A stretch of DNA of 64,000 nt, taken from assembly GCF_036170895.1 (NCBI RefSeq), contig NZ_CP108036.1, positions 3,844,001 through 3,908,000 of the forward strand, written 5' to 3'. Positions 53,810 through 63,572 of the stretch are shown piece by piece. Within the stretch, counting starts at the first letter, position 1. Each line of letters opens with the position of its first letter. The notes under the pieces were generated by a model. The model made no database searches. It was not told the origin of the DNA and saw only the letters and a program-made list of their open reading frames with translations. Made by a program: the position numbers and the translations under genes. The stretch comes from Streptomyces erythrochromogenes (lineage in GTDB: Bacteria; Actinomycetota; Actinomycetes; Streptomycetales; Streptomycetaceae).

Positions 53810-55021
53810 TCAGCCCGCGCGCAGCGACATCGTCATCGCCTCCACCGCGAGGAGCGGCGCGACGTTGCGGTCGAGGGCGTCCCGGCAGGCGATGATCGCC
53901 TCGATCCGGCGCAGGGTCCGCTCCGGCCCGGATGCCTTCGCGATGCGCTCCAGGTCGTGCCGTATGTCCTCGTTGGCGATGGCGAGGGCCGAGCCCAGCT
54001 GGAGGGCCAGGACGTCGCGGTAGAAGCCGGTCAGGTCGGTGAGGGCGAGGTCGAGGCTGTCGCGCTGGGTCCTGGTCCGGCGCCGTTTCTGCTTGTCCTC
54101 CAGCTCCTTCATGACGCCCGCCGTGCCGCGCGGCATCCGCCCGCCCGTCCCGGCGGCGGCGCCCAGGGCGGTGCGGAGCTCCTCGGTCTCCTTGGTGTCG
54201 ACCTCCTCGGCCATCTGCTTGGCGTCCTCGGCGGCGGCGTCCACCAGCTCCTGGGCGGCCTTGAGACAGGCTCCGACGTCGTCCACCCGGAGCGGGAGCT
54301 TCAGGACCGTCGCCCTGCGCTCCCGGGCCGCCTCGTCGGTGGCCAGCCGGCGGGCGCGGCCGACGTGCCCCTGCGTGGCCCTGGCGGCGGCCAGCGCCGC
54401 CGACGGCTCGACGCCGTCCCGCCGCACCAGCATGTCGGCGACCGCCGCGACCGACGGCGTGCTGAGGCTGAGGTGGCGGCAGCGGGAGCGGATGGTGGGC
54501 AGCACGTCCTCCAGGGAGGGCGAGCACAGCAGCCACACCGTGCGGGGCGCGGGCTCCTCCACGGCCTTGAGGACCGCGTTGGCGGACTTCTCGTTCAGCC
54601 GCTCGGCGTCCTCGACCAGGATGATCTGCCAGCGGCCCGTCGCGGGGGACGTGTAGGACTTGCGGACGGTGTCCCGCATGTCGTCGACGAGGATCTGGCT
54701 GCCGACCGCGGCGATGCTGGAGACGTCCGCGTGGGTGCCGACCATCGTGGTGTGGCAGCCGTCGCAGAACCCGCAGCCCGGCTCACCGCCGAGCGCGCGG
54801 TCCGGGCTGGTGCACTGCAGGGCCGCCGCGAAGGCCCGGGCGGCGGTGACCCGCCCGGATCCCGGCGGTCCCGTGAAGAGCCAGGCGTGGGTCATCTTCG
54901 ACGCGGCGGGCGGCGCGGTCCCGTCCGTGGCGGCCGTGACCTGCGCATCGGCATCGCGAGCGGCGGCGGCCAGCTGCGTCTGGATCCGCTCCTGGCCCAC
55001 CAGGTCGTCCCATACGGGCAT
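53810..55021 (-). CDS. holB: DNA polymerase III subunit delta prime
   Basis: A 403-residue clamp-loader subunit of the AAA+ family. It begins MPVWDDLVGQERIQTQL (ATG at 55021, preferred to GTG at 55033), has the P-loop region WLFTGPPGSGRVTAARAFA, a zinc-binding cluster GCGFCDGCHTTM, and LVEDAERLNEKSANAVLKAV and LLCSPSLEDVLPTIRSRCRH (the SRC motif). The P-loop lysine is arginine, in keeping with delta prime not hydrolysing ATP. With delta and gamma/tau it loads the beta clamp on DNA. It is 71 bases downstream of tmk on the same strand, the usual tmk-holB pairing. Confidence 0.94.
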   Translation of the reverse strand: MPVWDDLVGQERIQTQLAAAARDADAQVTAATDGTAPPAASKMTHAWLFTGPPGSGRVTAARAFAAALQCTSPDRALGGEPGCGFCDGCHTTMVGTHADVSSIAAVGSQILVDDMRDTVRKSYTSPATGRWQIILVEDAERLNEKSANAVLKAVEEPAPRTVWLLCSPSLEDVLPTIRSRCRHLSLSTPSVAAVADMLVRRDGVEPSAALAAARATQGHVGRARRLATDEAARERRATVLKLPLRVDDVGACLKAAQELVDAAAEDAKQMAEEVDTKETEELRTALGAAAGTGGRMPRGTAGVMKELEDKQKRRRTRTQRDSLDLALTDLTGFYRDVLALQLGSALAIANEDIRHDLERIAKASGPERTLRRIEAIIACRDALDRNVAPLLAVEAMTMSLRAG

Positions 55022-55092
55022 CCCGCCCACCACCTCTCACTCTCCGTGCACCCATTGTGTCGGGCGCCACCGACAATCCCTTACGGCCGCCG

Positions 55093-58000
55093 TCAGCGGC
55101 GGCGGCGCGCTCGGCCTTCGCCCTCGTCGTCCTCGTCGTCGCGATGGCGGCCCAGCAGCTCGTCCGCCAGCGTCGGCAGGTCGTCGAGCGGGGTCTCCTC
55201 CGCCCAGTCCGGGCGGGGACGGCTCGGTCGGCCGTCGTCGTCGACGACGGGCAGTTCCCGCGTCCGGTCGTTGCTGGAGTCCCGGAAGATGCCCGACGGC
55301 ACCCGGTCGGCCGGGTCCTCCTCGGGGCGCCGGGCCGTCGGCCGCGTGGCGGACCGGGCCTGGCCGCCGCTGCCGGAGCCGGTGCCCGGGCGGCTGCCGG
55401 CGCCGCTGCCCGGGCCGGAGCCCTGCGGGACGTCCGGGCGTACGGGAGGCAGCACCGCCGTCTCGTCGGCCGGACGCACCGGCGGCAGCACCGCGGTCTC
55501 GTCCACGGCGGATGCCGCCGACGCCGGGTCGACCTTGGGCACCGGAACGGTCTGGGTGACGTCGTCGGGCCGAACGACCCGCTTGACCGCCGGGGTCTCG
55601 ATCGTCACCGCGTCGTCCGGGTGCGGCTCCTTCGTCATGTCGATCCTGGGTGCCGAATCGGCGGGACCGGACGCCGGAGCCGCCGGAACCGGAGCCGCCG
55701 GAGCTGCAGCCGCGGCGGCGGCCTGGGCCTCCGCGGCGGCAGCGGCAGCCGCCGCCTTCGCCGCGGCCTCGGCCGCCGAGGCCTCCACCAGCCGGCGCGC
55801 CTCCTCGGCCTTCAGCAGGGCCTCCTCGGCCCGCCGCTGCTTCTCCAGGCGCCGCTCCTCGGCCTCGGCCCGCAGCCGGGCCTCCTCCTCGGCCTGCTTG
55901 CGCAGCCGCTCGGCCTCCGCCGCGCGCGCCTTCGCCTCGGCCTCCACGCGCAGCCGCTCGGCCTCGGCCCGCGCCCGGGCCTCCTCCTCGGCCCGCAGCC
56001 GCTCCTCCTCCGCCTTGCGGGCGGCCTCGGCCTCGGCCCTGATCCGGGCCTCTTCGGCCTCACGGGCCCTGCGCGCTTCCTCCTCGGCCCGCAGCCGCTC
56101 CTCCTCGGCCTTGCGCGCCGCCTCTTCCTCGGCCTTGCGCCGCGCCTCCTCCTCGGCGAGGCGCCGGGCCTCGGCCTGCGCGGCCACCTCCGCCTCGGAC
56201 AGCGGGAGCATCCGGTCCAGCCGGTGCCGCACGACGGTGGTCACCGAGTCCGGGTCCTGCCCGGCGTCGACCACCAGGTAGCGGCCGGGGTCGGCCGCGG
56301 CGAGGGTCAGGAAGCCGGACCGCACCCGCTGGTGGAACTCCGCCGGCTCCGACTCCAGCCGGTCCGGCGCCTCCGTGAACCGCTCCCGCGCCGCCTCCGG
56401 CGACACGTCGAGCAGCACGGTCAGGTTCGGTACGAGCCCGCCGGTCGCCCAGCGCGAGATCCGGGCGATCTCCGTCGGGGAGAGGTCGCGGCCGGCGCCC
56501 TGGTAGGCCACCGAGGAGTCGATGTAGCGGTCCGAGATGACGATCGCGCCGCGCTTCAGCGCCGGGCGCACCACCGTGTCCACGTGCTCCGCGCGGTCGG
56601 CCGCGTACAGCAGCGCCTCGGCGCGGTTCGACAGTCCCGCCGAGGACACGTCGAGCAGGATCGAGCGGAGCCGCTTGCCGACGGGCGTGGCGCCCGGCTC
56701 CCGGGTCACGACGACCTCGTGCCCCTTGCCCCGTATCCACTCGGCCAGTGCCTGGACCTGGGTGGACTTCCCGGCTCCGTCGCCGCCTTCCAGCGCGATG
56801 AAGAATCCGGTGGCGGCCGGGGCCTGTACGGGCTCCCCGCCGCGCAGCGCGTCGCGCAGGTCGCGCCGCAGCGGCACGCCGCGGCGGTCGTCGGCCTTGG
56901 TGAGCACGACCACGGCGACGGGCAGCAGCAGCGCGCCGACGAACATCAGGGTGAAGGCGGCCCCGCCGTGCGAGAAGACGATCTCGGCTCCGGTGAGCCG
57001 GTGCGGGCCGAGCACCGCGGCCAGGACGGGCGCGACGACGGCGCCGACGGCCACCGCCACCCGTACGACCGCCTGGAGGTGCTCGGTGACCCGCGCCCGG
57101 CGGAACTCCTCGGTCTCCTGGTCCAGCAGGGTGTGGCCGGTGTTGGCCGCGACCCCCGCCGCGGTGCCGGCGAGGAGCGAGAGGAACAGCACCGTCGCCA
57201 TGTCCGGGACGAGGCCGCTCAGCAGCAGCGCGACGCCCGCCACCGCTATGGCGAGGGCCAGCAGACGGCGGCGGGACAGGCCGGGCAGCACCTTGCCGGC
57301 CTGGGTGGCGCGGATGCCGACGGCGGTGCCGCCGACGAGGGCGAGGACGAACAGCGCGAAGGCGGCCGGGCCCCCGCCCAGGTCGAAGGCGTGCAGGACG
57401 GCCACGGCGACGGCGCAGGACACCGCTCCGGCGACCGCGGCGCAGCTCAGGACCAGCAGCGGGACGGCGCCCGTACGGCCCTTGTCCGGCCGGTCTCCCG
57501 CCTTGGGGGCGCGCAGGCCCTCCAGCGGGGAACGCGGCCTCGGGGTCGCCCCGGTGGGCAGCACCAGCGGGAGCAGCAGCGAGACGGAAGCGGCGAAGAG
57601 GCCGGCGGCCACATACGAGCCGAGGGCGGCCTGGTTCGCGGCGAACCAGTCCACGCCGAGGCCGAGGGCCTTGCCGACGAGGGTCGCGGCGAGCAGCGCG
57701 GCCGCCGCGACGGGGAGCGCCGCGAAGGCCGTACGCAGGGTCAGGCGCCGCAGGGCGTCCATGTGGTCCGGGAGCGGCCGTACGGTGGCCCCCTCCGGCG
57801 GCGGCTCCGGCAGCAGGGCGGGCGCCGCGCTCTCCTTGGCCAGCGTCCACAGCCGTTCGGCGGCACCTGCCACGAAGACGGTGGCCAGCAGCGCGGTGAG
57901 CGCGTGGGCCGGGATCCAGTCGAGCCACAGCGGGGCGACGACGAAGAGTCCGAGGCGGACCCCGTCGGCTCCGATCATCGTCCAGCGGCGGTCCAGCTTG

Positions 58001-58347
58001 CCGCCGGCGCCGAGGAGACCGGCCAGCGGGCCGAGCAGGACCGCGCCGAAGAGCAGCGTGGCGAGGATCCGGACGCCGAAGACGGCGGCGACGGCGAGGG
58101 CCGCACCGCGGTATCCGCCGCCGAAGGCCCCTTCGGTGGCCGCCGCCTGAAGGGCCAGCAGAACCAGCACCAGCAGGGCGAGGGCATCACCGATGCCGCT
58201 CACCAACTGGGCGCTCCACAGGCGGCGCAGCCGGGGGGTGCGCAGCAGTGCGCGCACCGCACGCTCGCGGGAGTCCGCGGCTAGGGCTTCGTCGTAGGTG
58301 GGGTTCGCCGGGGCGGTCACGACCGCCGGCTGCTCGGCTCGCGTCAT
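55093..58347 (-). CDS. tmk: thymidylate kinase with N-terminal MFS-like membrane domain and long charged coiled-coil tail
   Basis: A 1084-residue three-part protein. Residues about 30-500 are a hydrophobic MFS-like region of about ten to twelve helices (LWSAQLVSGIGDALALLVLV onward). Residues about 515-725 are dTMP kinase: P-loop FIALEGGDGAGKSTQ (K527), REPGATPVG, and SDRYIDSSVAYQGAGR. Residues about 730-880 are an Ala/Glu/Arg coiled coil (EEEARRKAEEEAARKAEEER), followed by a Pro-rich acidic tail ending in RARRRR. It makes dTDP from dTMP; the bare enzyme is about 210 residues. This layout is known in Streptomyces, and ties the kinase to the membrane. The MFS part may be a vestige without transport. 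Confidence 0.92.
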   Translation of the reverse strand: MTRAEQPAVVTAPANPTYDEALAADSRERAVRALLRTPRLRRLWSAQLVSGIGDALALLVLVLLALQAAATEGAFGGGYRGAALAVAAVFGVRILATLLFGAVLLGPLAGLLGAGGKLDRRWTMIGADGVRLGLFVVAPLWLDWIPAHALTALLATVFVAGAAERLWTLAKESAAPALLPEPPPEGATVRPLPDHMDALRRLTLRTAFAALPVAAAALLAATLVGKALGLGVDWFAANQAALGSYVAAGLFAASVSLLLPLVLPTGATPRPRSPLEGLRAPKAGDRPDKGRTGAVPLLVLSCAAVAGAVSCAVAVAVLHAFDLGGGPAAFALFVLALVGGTAVGIRATQAGKVLPGLSRRRLLALAIAVAGVALLLSGLVPDMATVLFLSLLAGTAAGVAANTGHTLLDQETEEFRRARVTEHLQAVVRVAVAVGAVVAPVLAAVLGPHRLTGAEIVFSHGGAAFTLMFVGALLLPVAVVVLTKADDRRGVPLRRDLRDALRGGEPVQAPAATGFFIALEGGDGAGKSTQVQALAEWIRGKGHEVVVTREPGATPVGKRLRSILLDVSSAGLSNRAEALLYAADRAEHVDTVVRPALKRGAIVISDRYIDSSVAYQGAGRDLSPTEIARISRWATGGLVPNLTVLLDVSPEAARERFTEAPDRLESEPAEFHQRVRSGFLTLAAADPGRYLVVDAGQDPDSVTTVVRHRLDRMLPLSEAEVAAQAEARRLAEEEARRKAEEEAARKAEEERLRAEEEARRAREAEEARIRAEAEAARKAEEERLRAEEEARARAEAERLRVEAEAKARAAEAERLRKQAEEEARLRAEAEERRLEKQRRAEEALLKAEEARRLVEASAAEAAAKAAAAAAAAEAQAAAAAAAPAAPVPAAPASGPADSAPRIDMTKEPHPDDAVTIETPAVKRVVRPDDVTQTVPVPKVDPASAASAVDETAVLPPVRPADETAVLPPVRPDVPQGSGPGSGAGSRPGTGSGSGGQARSATRPTARRPEEDPADRVPSGIFRDSSNDRTRELPVVDDDGRPSRPRPDWAEETPLDDLPTLADELLGRHRDDEDDEGEGRARRRR

Positions 58348-58461
58348 CCGCCCAGCCTATCCGCTGCGCTTGGCGGCTGCGGAGGCCTGTGGACAAGGCC
58401 GGGTGTGACCCCGGACCCACCTTCCGGGAAGCAGCCCGGCCGAATGCGGCCGGGCGGACGC

Positions 58462-58494
58462 ACACGAGCCCCACGCTGCGCGTGGGGCTCGTGT
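58462..58494 (-). terminator. hairpin terminator of topA
   Basis: Perfect 15-base stem ACACGAGCCCCACGC (58462-58476), loop TGC, complement at 58480-58494. It begins 13 bases after the topA stop on the minus strand and stands before the tmk start (58347). Confidence 0.85.
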
Positions 58495-58507
58495 CGCGAC
58501 TACGCGA

Positions 58508-61336
58508 CTACTCGTCCGCCGGGGCGGCGGCCGTCTCCTTGGCCGCGGTCTTCTTGGCGACGGTCTTCTTCGCGACCGTCTTCTTTGCGGTCGTCGTCTT
58601 CTTGGCCGCCGTCTTCTTCGCGGCCGCGGTCTTCGTCGCGGTCGCCTTCTTCGCCGGGGCCTTCTTGGCGGCGGTCTTCTTCGCCGTCTTCTTGGCCGGG
58701 CCCTTCGCCCGCTTCTCCGCGAGCAGCTCGTAGCCCCGCTCCGGCGTGATCGTCTCGACGTCGTCGTCCCGCCGCAGCGTCGCGTTCGTCTCGCCGTCCG
58801 TCACGTACGGACCGAAGCGGCCGTCCTTGACCACGACCGGCTTCTCGCTGACCGGGTCGGTGCCCAGCTCCTTCAGCGGCGGCTTGGCCGCGGCGCGGCC
58901 CCGCTGCTTGGGCTGCGCGTAGATGGCCAGGGCCTCGTCGAGCGTGATCGTGAAGAGCTGGTCCTCGGTCTCCAGCGACCGCGAGTCCGTGCCCTTCTTC
59001 AGGTACGGGCCGTAGCGGCCGTTCTGGGCCGTGATCTCCACGCCCTCGGCGTCCGCGCCGACGACGCGCGGCAGCGACATCAGCTTCAGCGCCTCGTCGA
59101 GGGTGACCGTGTCCAGGCTCATCGTCTTGAAGAGCGAGGCCGTGCGCGCCTTGACCGCGTTCTTGCCGGTCTTCGGCGTGCCCTCGGGCAGGATCTCCGT
59201 CACGTACGGGCCGTAGCGGCCGTCCTTGGCGACGATCTCGTTGCCGCTGACCGGGTCCTTGCCGAGCTGGAACTCGCCGCTCGGCTTCGCGAACAGCTCC
59301 TCCGCATAGGCGACCGTCAGCTCGTCCGGAGCCATGTCGTCGGGGATGTCGGCGCGCTGGTGGCCCTCGGAGTCCTTCTCGCCGCGCTCCACGTACGGCC
59401 CGTAGCGGCCGACGCGCAGCACGATGCCCTCGCCGACCGGGAAGGAGGAGATCTCCCGGGCGTCGATCGCGCCCAGGTCCGTGACCAGCTCCTTCAGACC
59501 GCCGAGGTGGTCGCCGTCGGCCGGCACGACCTCGGTGGCGTCCTCGGAGCCGAAGTAGAACCGCTTCAGCCACGGCACGGACTGGGCCTCGCCCCGCGCG
59601 ATGCGGTCGAGGTCGTCCTCCATCTTCGCGGTGAAGTCGTAGTCGACGAGCCGCCCGAAGTGCGTCTCCAGCAGGTTCACCACGGCGAACGAGAGGAACG
59701 AGGGGACGAGCGCGGTGCCCTTCTTGAAGACGTAGCCGCGGTCGAGGATCGTGCCGATGATCGACGCGTACGTCGACGGCCGGCCGATCTCGCGCTCTTC
59801 GAGCTCCTTGACCAGCGAGGCCTCGGTGTAGCGGGCCGGCGGCTTGGTCGCGTGGCCGTCCGCCGTGATCTCCTCGGCGGCCAGCGCGTCGCCCTCCGCG
59901 ACCTGCGGCAGGCGCCGCTCGCGGTCGTCGAGCTCGGCGTTCGGGTCGTCCGCGCCCTCGACGTACGCCTTCATGAAGCCGTGGAAGGTGATCGTCTTGC
60001 CGGACGCGCTGAACTCGGCGTCGCGGCCGTCCGAGGCCCGGCCGCCGATCTTCACGGTGACGCTGTTGCCGGTCGCGTCCTTCATCTGGGAGGCGACGGT
60101 GCGCTTCCAGATCAGCTCGTACAGGCGGAACTGGTCGCCGGTCAGACCCGTCTCGGCCGGAGTGCGGAAACGATCACCCGAAGGACGGATCGCCTCGTGC
60201 GCCTCCTGCGCGTTCTTGACCTTGCCCGCGTAGACGCGCGGCTTCTCCGGCAGGTAGTCGGCCCCGTAGAGCTGGGTGACCTGCGCCCGGGCGGCCGACA
60301 CCGCGGTGTCGGACAGCGTGGTGGAGTCCGTACGCATGTAGGTGATGAAGCCGTTCTCGTACAGCTTCTGGGCCACCTGCATCGTCGCCTTCGCACCGAA
60401 GCCCAGCTTGCGCGAGGCCTCCTGCTGGAGCGTCGTCGTACGGAAGGGTGCGTACGGGGAGCGGCGGTACGGCTTGGACTCGACCGAGCGGACGGCGAAC
60501 GAGGTGTCCGACAGTGCGGCGGCGAGCGCCCGCGCGTTCGCCTCGTCGAGGTGCAGCACCTCGCTCTTGAGCTGCCCGTTCGAGCCGAAGTCTCGGCCCT
60601 GCGCGATGCGCTTGCCGTCGACCGTGTTCAGTCGGGCGACCAGCGTCGAGGGGTCGGAGGCGTCGCCGGCGCGGCCGGTGGAGAAGGTTCCGGTCAGGTC
60701 CCAGTACTCGGCGGAGCGGAAGGCGATGCGCTCGCGTTCGCGCTCGACGACGAGGCGGGTGGCCACCGACTGGACGCGGCCCGCCGACAGCTTCGGCATG
60801 ACCTTCTTCCACAGGACCGGCGAGACCTCGTAGCCGTAGAGGCGGTCGAGGATGCGGCGGGTCTCCTGGGCGTCGACCATGCGCTGGTTCAACTCGCGCG
60901 GGTTGGCGACGGCGTCGCGGATCGCGTCCTTGGTGATCTCGTGGAAGACCATCCGGTGGACGGGGACCTTGGGCTTGAGGACTTCCTGCAGGTGCCACGC
61001 GATGGCTTCGCCCTCGCGGTCCTCATCGGTGGCGAGGAAGAGTTCGTCGGACTCGGCCAGCAGCTCCTTGAGCTTGCGGACCTGGGCCTTCTTGTCGGCG
61101 TTGACGACGTAGATCGGCTGGAAGTCGTGCTCGACGTCCACGCCGAGGCGGCGGACCTCACCGGTGTACTTGTCGGGAACCTCGGCCGCGCCGTTCGGGA
61201 GGTCGCGGATGTGCCCGACGCTCGCCTCGACGACGTATCCCGGGCCGAGGTAGCCCTTGATCGTCTTCGCCTTGGCAGGGGACTCGACGATGACGAGTCG
61301 GCGGCCGCCCTTTGCGGTCTCGCTAGTCGGGGACAA
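58508..61336 (-). CDS. topA: DNA topoisomerase I
   Basis: A 942-residue type IA topoisomerase that relaxes negative supercoils. TTG at 61336 (LSPTSETAKGGRRLVIVES) is the start, with GGAGAG 10 bases upstream. The Toprim domain carries VIVESPAKAKTIKGYLG and FLATDEDREGEAIAWHLQE; the active tyrosine is Y333 in GFITYMRTDS. After the core come the actinobacterial C-terminal repeats with RYGPYV motifs (GRYGPYVERG, GRYGPYVTEI, GRYGPYLKKG, GRFGPYVTDG), replacing zinc fingers, and a Lys/Ala-rich tail (AKKTAAKKAPAKKATATKTA) of about 60 residues that aids processive DNA binding in Streptomyces. Confidence 0.97.
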   Translation of the reverse strand: MSPTSETAKGGRRLVIVESPAKAKTIKGYLGPGYVVEASVGHIRDLPNGAAEVPDKYTGEVRRLGVDVEHDFQPIYVVNADKKAQVRKLKELLAESDELFLATDEDREGEAIAWHLQEVLKPKVPVHRMVFHEITKDAIRDAVANPRELNQRMVDAQETRRILDRLYGYEVSPVLWKKVMPKLSAGRVQSVATRLVVERERERIAFRSAEYWDLTGTFSTGRAGDASDPSTLVARLNTVDGKRIAQGRDFGSNGQLKSEVLHLDEANARALAAALSDTSFAVRSVESKPYRRSPYAPFRTTTLQQEASRKLGFGAKATMQVAQKLYENGFITYMRTDSTTLSDTAVSAARAQVTQLYGADYLPEKPRVYAGKVKNAQEAHEAIRPSGDRFRTPAETGLTGDQFRLYELIWKRTVASQMKDATGNSVTVKIGGRASDGRDAEFSASGKTITFHGFMKAYVEGADDPNAELDDRERRLPQVAEGDALAAEEITADGHATKPPARYTEASLVKELEEREIGRPSTYASIIGTILDRGYVFKKGTALVPSFLSFAVVNLLETHFGRLVDYDFTAKMEDDLDRIARGEAQSVPWLKRFYFGSEDATEVVPADGDHLGGLKELVTDLGAIDAREISSFPVGEGIVLRVGRYGPYVERGEKDSEGHQRADIPDDMAPDELTVAYAEELFAKPSGEFQLGKDPVSGNEIVAKDGRYGPYVTEILPEGTPKTGKNAVKARTASLFKTMSLDTVTLDEALKLMSLPRVVGADAEGVEITAQNGRYGPYLKKGTDSRSLETEDQLFTITLDEALAIYAQPKQRGRAAAKPPLKELGTDPVSEKPVVVKDGRFGPYVTDGETNATLRRDDDVETITPERGYELLAEKRAKGPAKKTAKKTAAKKAPAKKATATKTAAAKKTAAKKTTTAKKTVAKKTVAKKTAAKETAAAPADE

Positions 61337-61923
61337 CTTGGCTCTTCTCTCCGGTCGGCACTCGGTCGCAGTACGGCGACGCTGCGGAGTGTGACGGTAC
61401 AACCCGCCCCCGTGTCAAACGGCACAAGCCCGCAACGGCCACTCGAACGGTAACCCGACAAGTGCCGTTTCTGCCGCCCGGATGCCGCGCCGGACCCTTC
61501 CCGATCACCGGGCCGAGTGGCCGCGGGGCCGTCTGGCCCCGCACTCGCACCCCGTGCCGCACCGGGCTTCGGGGCCGGTTCCGCGGCTGCCGGCGAGGCC
61601 CTCGCGGCGGCTCCGGAACCGTGCGGCGCGCCAGGCCCCCGAAGGCCGGCGAGGCCCCGCCGAAAAACGGAAGCCGTGGTTCGACCGTGACGGGGCGCGC
61701 ACTCCCGACCACCGGCGCACGGCGGCCGGCGCGCGCTCCCGTCCAGGCCTGCAGAGCGGCCCCGAACAGCGGGAACACGGCCTCCGCGAAGATCGCCGGA
61801 CCGCTTTCCGCGCCGTTCCCCTCACCCCCGGGCCACTCTCGGGACCCCCCGGACCCCGCTGTACGGCACGCTGCCAGCCCTGGGGATACGCCGGGCGAAC
61901 CCAGGGTTACATCACGGTGCCGG
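61337..61923. other. long intergenic region upstream of topA
   Basis: A 587-base stretch between the topA start and the stop of the methyltransferase. Several frames are open because of high GC content, but none has family similarity, a ribosome site, or plausible composition. The topA-proximal 150 bases hold promoter-like sequence; the rest shows no clear feature. Confidence 0.6.
61389..61418 (-). promoter_or_regulatory. candidate topA promoter
   Basis: On the minus strand a perfect -35 TTGACA (61418-61413) lies 77 bases upstream of the topA TTG. The -10 is not clear: TACCGT gives a 13-base spacer and CACACT a 19-base spacer, both off the optimal 17. An off-optimal spacer would suit supercoiling control of topA, but this is inference. 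Confidence 0.35.
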
Positions 61924-63438
61924 CTACTGCCCGGGGCTCGCGACGGGCTCCAGGAAGCCCTGCTCGACCAGCAGCCGGATCGCCTCCGGAGTCCGGTCCC
62001 GCAGCACGACGGGGTCCTCCTGCATCAGCTGCGCGATCGCGTCCAGGATCCGCCCGGCGCTCAGTGAGCCGTCACACACTCCCGCGAAGCCCGCACCGAC
62101 CGTGTCGACCTTGGTGGCGCGCCGCATTCCGCGGTTCTGCCGGAGCACGACGTGTTCGGGGTCCTCCGCGCCGGGCGGGCCGACCTGCTCCTGGACCACT
62201 TCCTCGACCAGCACGAAGCGGGCCTCCAGCAGGGCCGCGTCGTCGTGCTCGCGCAGGTAGTCCTGACGGGCGAAGTGGGCGAGGACGGCCTCGCCGAGCG
62301 GCTGCTCCACGCTGTGCGGCCACTCCTCGACCACGATCGAGGGCTCGGCCGCGTCCGTCCGGCGCAAGGTGATCCACCCGAAGCCGACGCTCCTGGTCTT
62401 GCGGGCCTCGAACTCGTCCAGCCAGTCCTCGTAGCGCTGCGCGTACGCGTCGGGGTCGGCGCGGTGGTCGCCGGCGTCGCGCAGCCACAGCTCCGCGTAC
62501 TGCGTGACGTCCTGCACGTCGCGCTGGACGATCCAGGCGTCGCAGCCGCGCGGCACCCAGGAGCGGAGCCTGTCGTGCCAGTCCTCGCCCTCCACGTGCT
62601 GCCAGTTGCCGAGGAACTGCGCGTACCCGCCGGGGTTGAGCCGTGCGCCCGCCTCCTGGACCAGGGTCCGGCACAGGTCGTCGCCGCCCATTCCGCCGTC
62701 GCGGTACGTCAGCCGGGCGCCCGGGGAGATCACGAACGGCGGGTTCGACACGATCAGGTCGTACGTCGCCTCGCCGACCGGCTCGAAGAGCGAGCCGGTG
62801 AGCAGCTCGGCCTCCGGCGCCCCGGAGAGGGCCAGCGTCAAACGGGTGAATCCGAGGGCCCTGGGGTTGACGTCGGTGGCGGTGACCCGCGTCGCGTGCC
62901 GGGTGGCGTGCAGCGCCTGGATGCCGGAGCCGGTGCCGACGTCGAGGGCGGAGCCGACCGGGGTGCGCACGGTGATCCCGGCCAGCGTGGTGGAGGCTCC
63001 GCCGACGCCGAGGACGACGCCCTCCTCCCGGCTGCCGATCCCGCCGGCCCCGCCGACGGCGCAGCCGAGGTCCGAGACGATGAACCAGTCCTCGCCGTCG
63101 GGGCCGCCGTACGGGCGCACGTCGACGGTGGCGTGCACCTCGTCGCCCTCGCGCCGCAGCCAGCCGTCGGCCAGGGCGGCCTCGACCGGCATCGCCGCCG
63201 CGGCGTGCACGTACGGCACGGGCTGCTGGAGCAGGAACAGCCGGACCAGGGTCGCGAGCGGGCCGTCGCCCCCGCCCCGGGTGGCGCGCAGGGCGGGGAC
63301 CGTCTCACTACGGGCCAGCGCGGCGTAGGCGGGTGCGCCGAGCAGGTCGAGCAGCCCGTCGGCGGTGAAGCCGGCGGCCAGCATCGCGCTGCGGAGTTCG
63401 GCGGCGTGGTCGGGGGTGGGGAGGCTGGTGGTACTCAC
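61924..63438 (-). CDS. class I SAM-dependent methyltransferase (RsmC/HemK-like)
   Basis: A 504-residue methyltransferase. The SAM-binding core lies at about 165-330: SALDVGTGSGIQALHATRHA (motif I), VTATDVNPRALGFTRLTLAL, and the substrate-amino motif SNPPFVI, typical of enzymes that methylate nitrogen in bases or glutamine. The N-terminal 130 residues and the C-terminal 170 are extra domains of unknown function. GTG at 63438 (VSTTSLPTPDHAAELRSAM) is the best start. Likely an rRNA or protein methylase (inference). Confidence 0.88.
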   Translation of the reverse strand: MSTTSLPTPDHAAELRSAMLAAGFTADGLLDLLGAPAYAALARSETVPALRATRGGGDGPLATLVRLFLLQQPVPYVHAAAAMPVEAALADGWLRREGDEVHATVDVRPYGGPDGEDWFIVSDLGCAVGGAGGIGSREEGVVLGVGGASTTLAGITVRTPVGSALDVGTGSGIQALHATRHATRVTATDVNPRALGFTRLTLALSGAPEAELLTGSLFEPVGEATYDLIVSNPPFVISPGARLTYRDGGMGGDDLCRTLVQEAGARLNPGGYAQFLGNWQHVEGEDWHDRLRSWVPRGCDAWIVQRDVQDVTQYAELWLRDAGDHRADPDAYAQRYEDWLDEFEARKTRSVGFGWITLRRTDAAEPSIVVEEWPHSVEQPLGEAVLAHFARQDYLREHDDAALLEARFVLVEEVVQEQVGPPGAEDPEHVVLRQNRGMRRATKVDTVGAGFAGVCDGSLSAGRILDAIAQLMQEDPVVLRDRTPEAIRLLVEQGFLEPVASPGQ

Positions 63439-63498
63439 CCGCCCATTGTGTCCGCTGGGGCCCGTCGCGCCGGTCACCGCGGGCCCAGATGCACGAAA

Positions 63499-63534
63499 GG
63501 GCGGCCTGGCTCCCTCGCGGGAGCCCGGCCGCCC
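63499..63534 (-). terminator. hairpin terminator of the small protein gene at the window end
   Basis: Stem GGGCGGCC-T-GGCTCCC, loop TCGC, GGGAGCC-C-GGCCGCCC: 15 pairs and one mismatch. It starts 38 bases after the minus-strand stop at 63573. Confidence 0.8.
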
Positions 63535-63572
63535 GGGTCCTCGTACGGCGCGGTACGCGCCCTGCGGGCCGG

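Noticed and set aside
55800..56200. Tandem DNA repeat in the tmk gene
   Set aside because: The repetition reflects the Glu/Ala/Arg coiled coil of the protein and not a mobile or CRISPR-like repeat.
61337..61923. Small genes in the region upstream of topA
   Set aside because: Several open frames of 100-190 codons exist on both strands, but they overlap each other, lack ribosome sites and have no family features.
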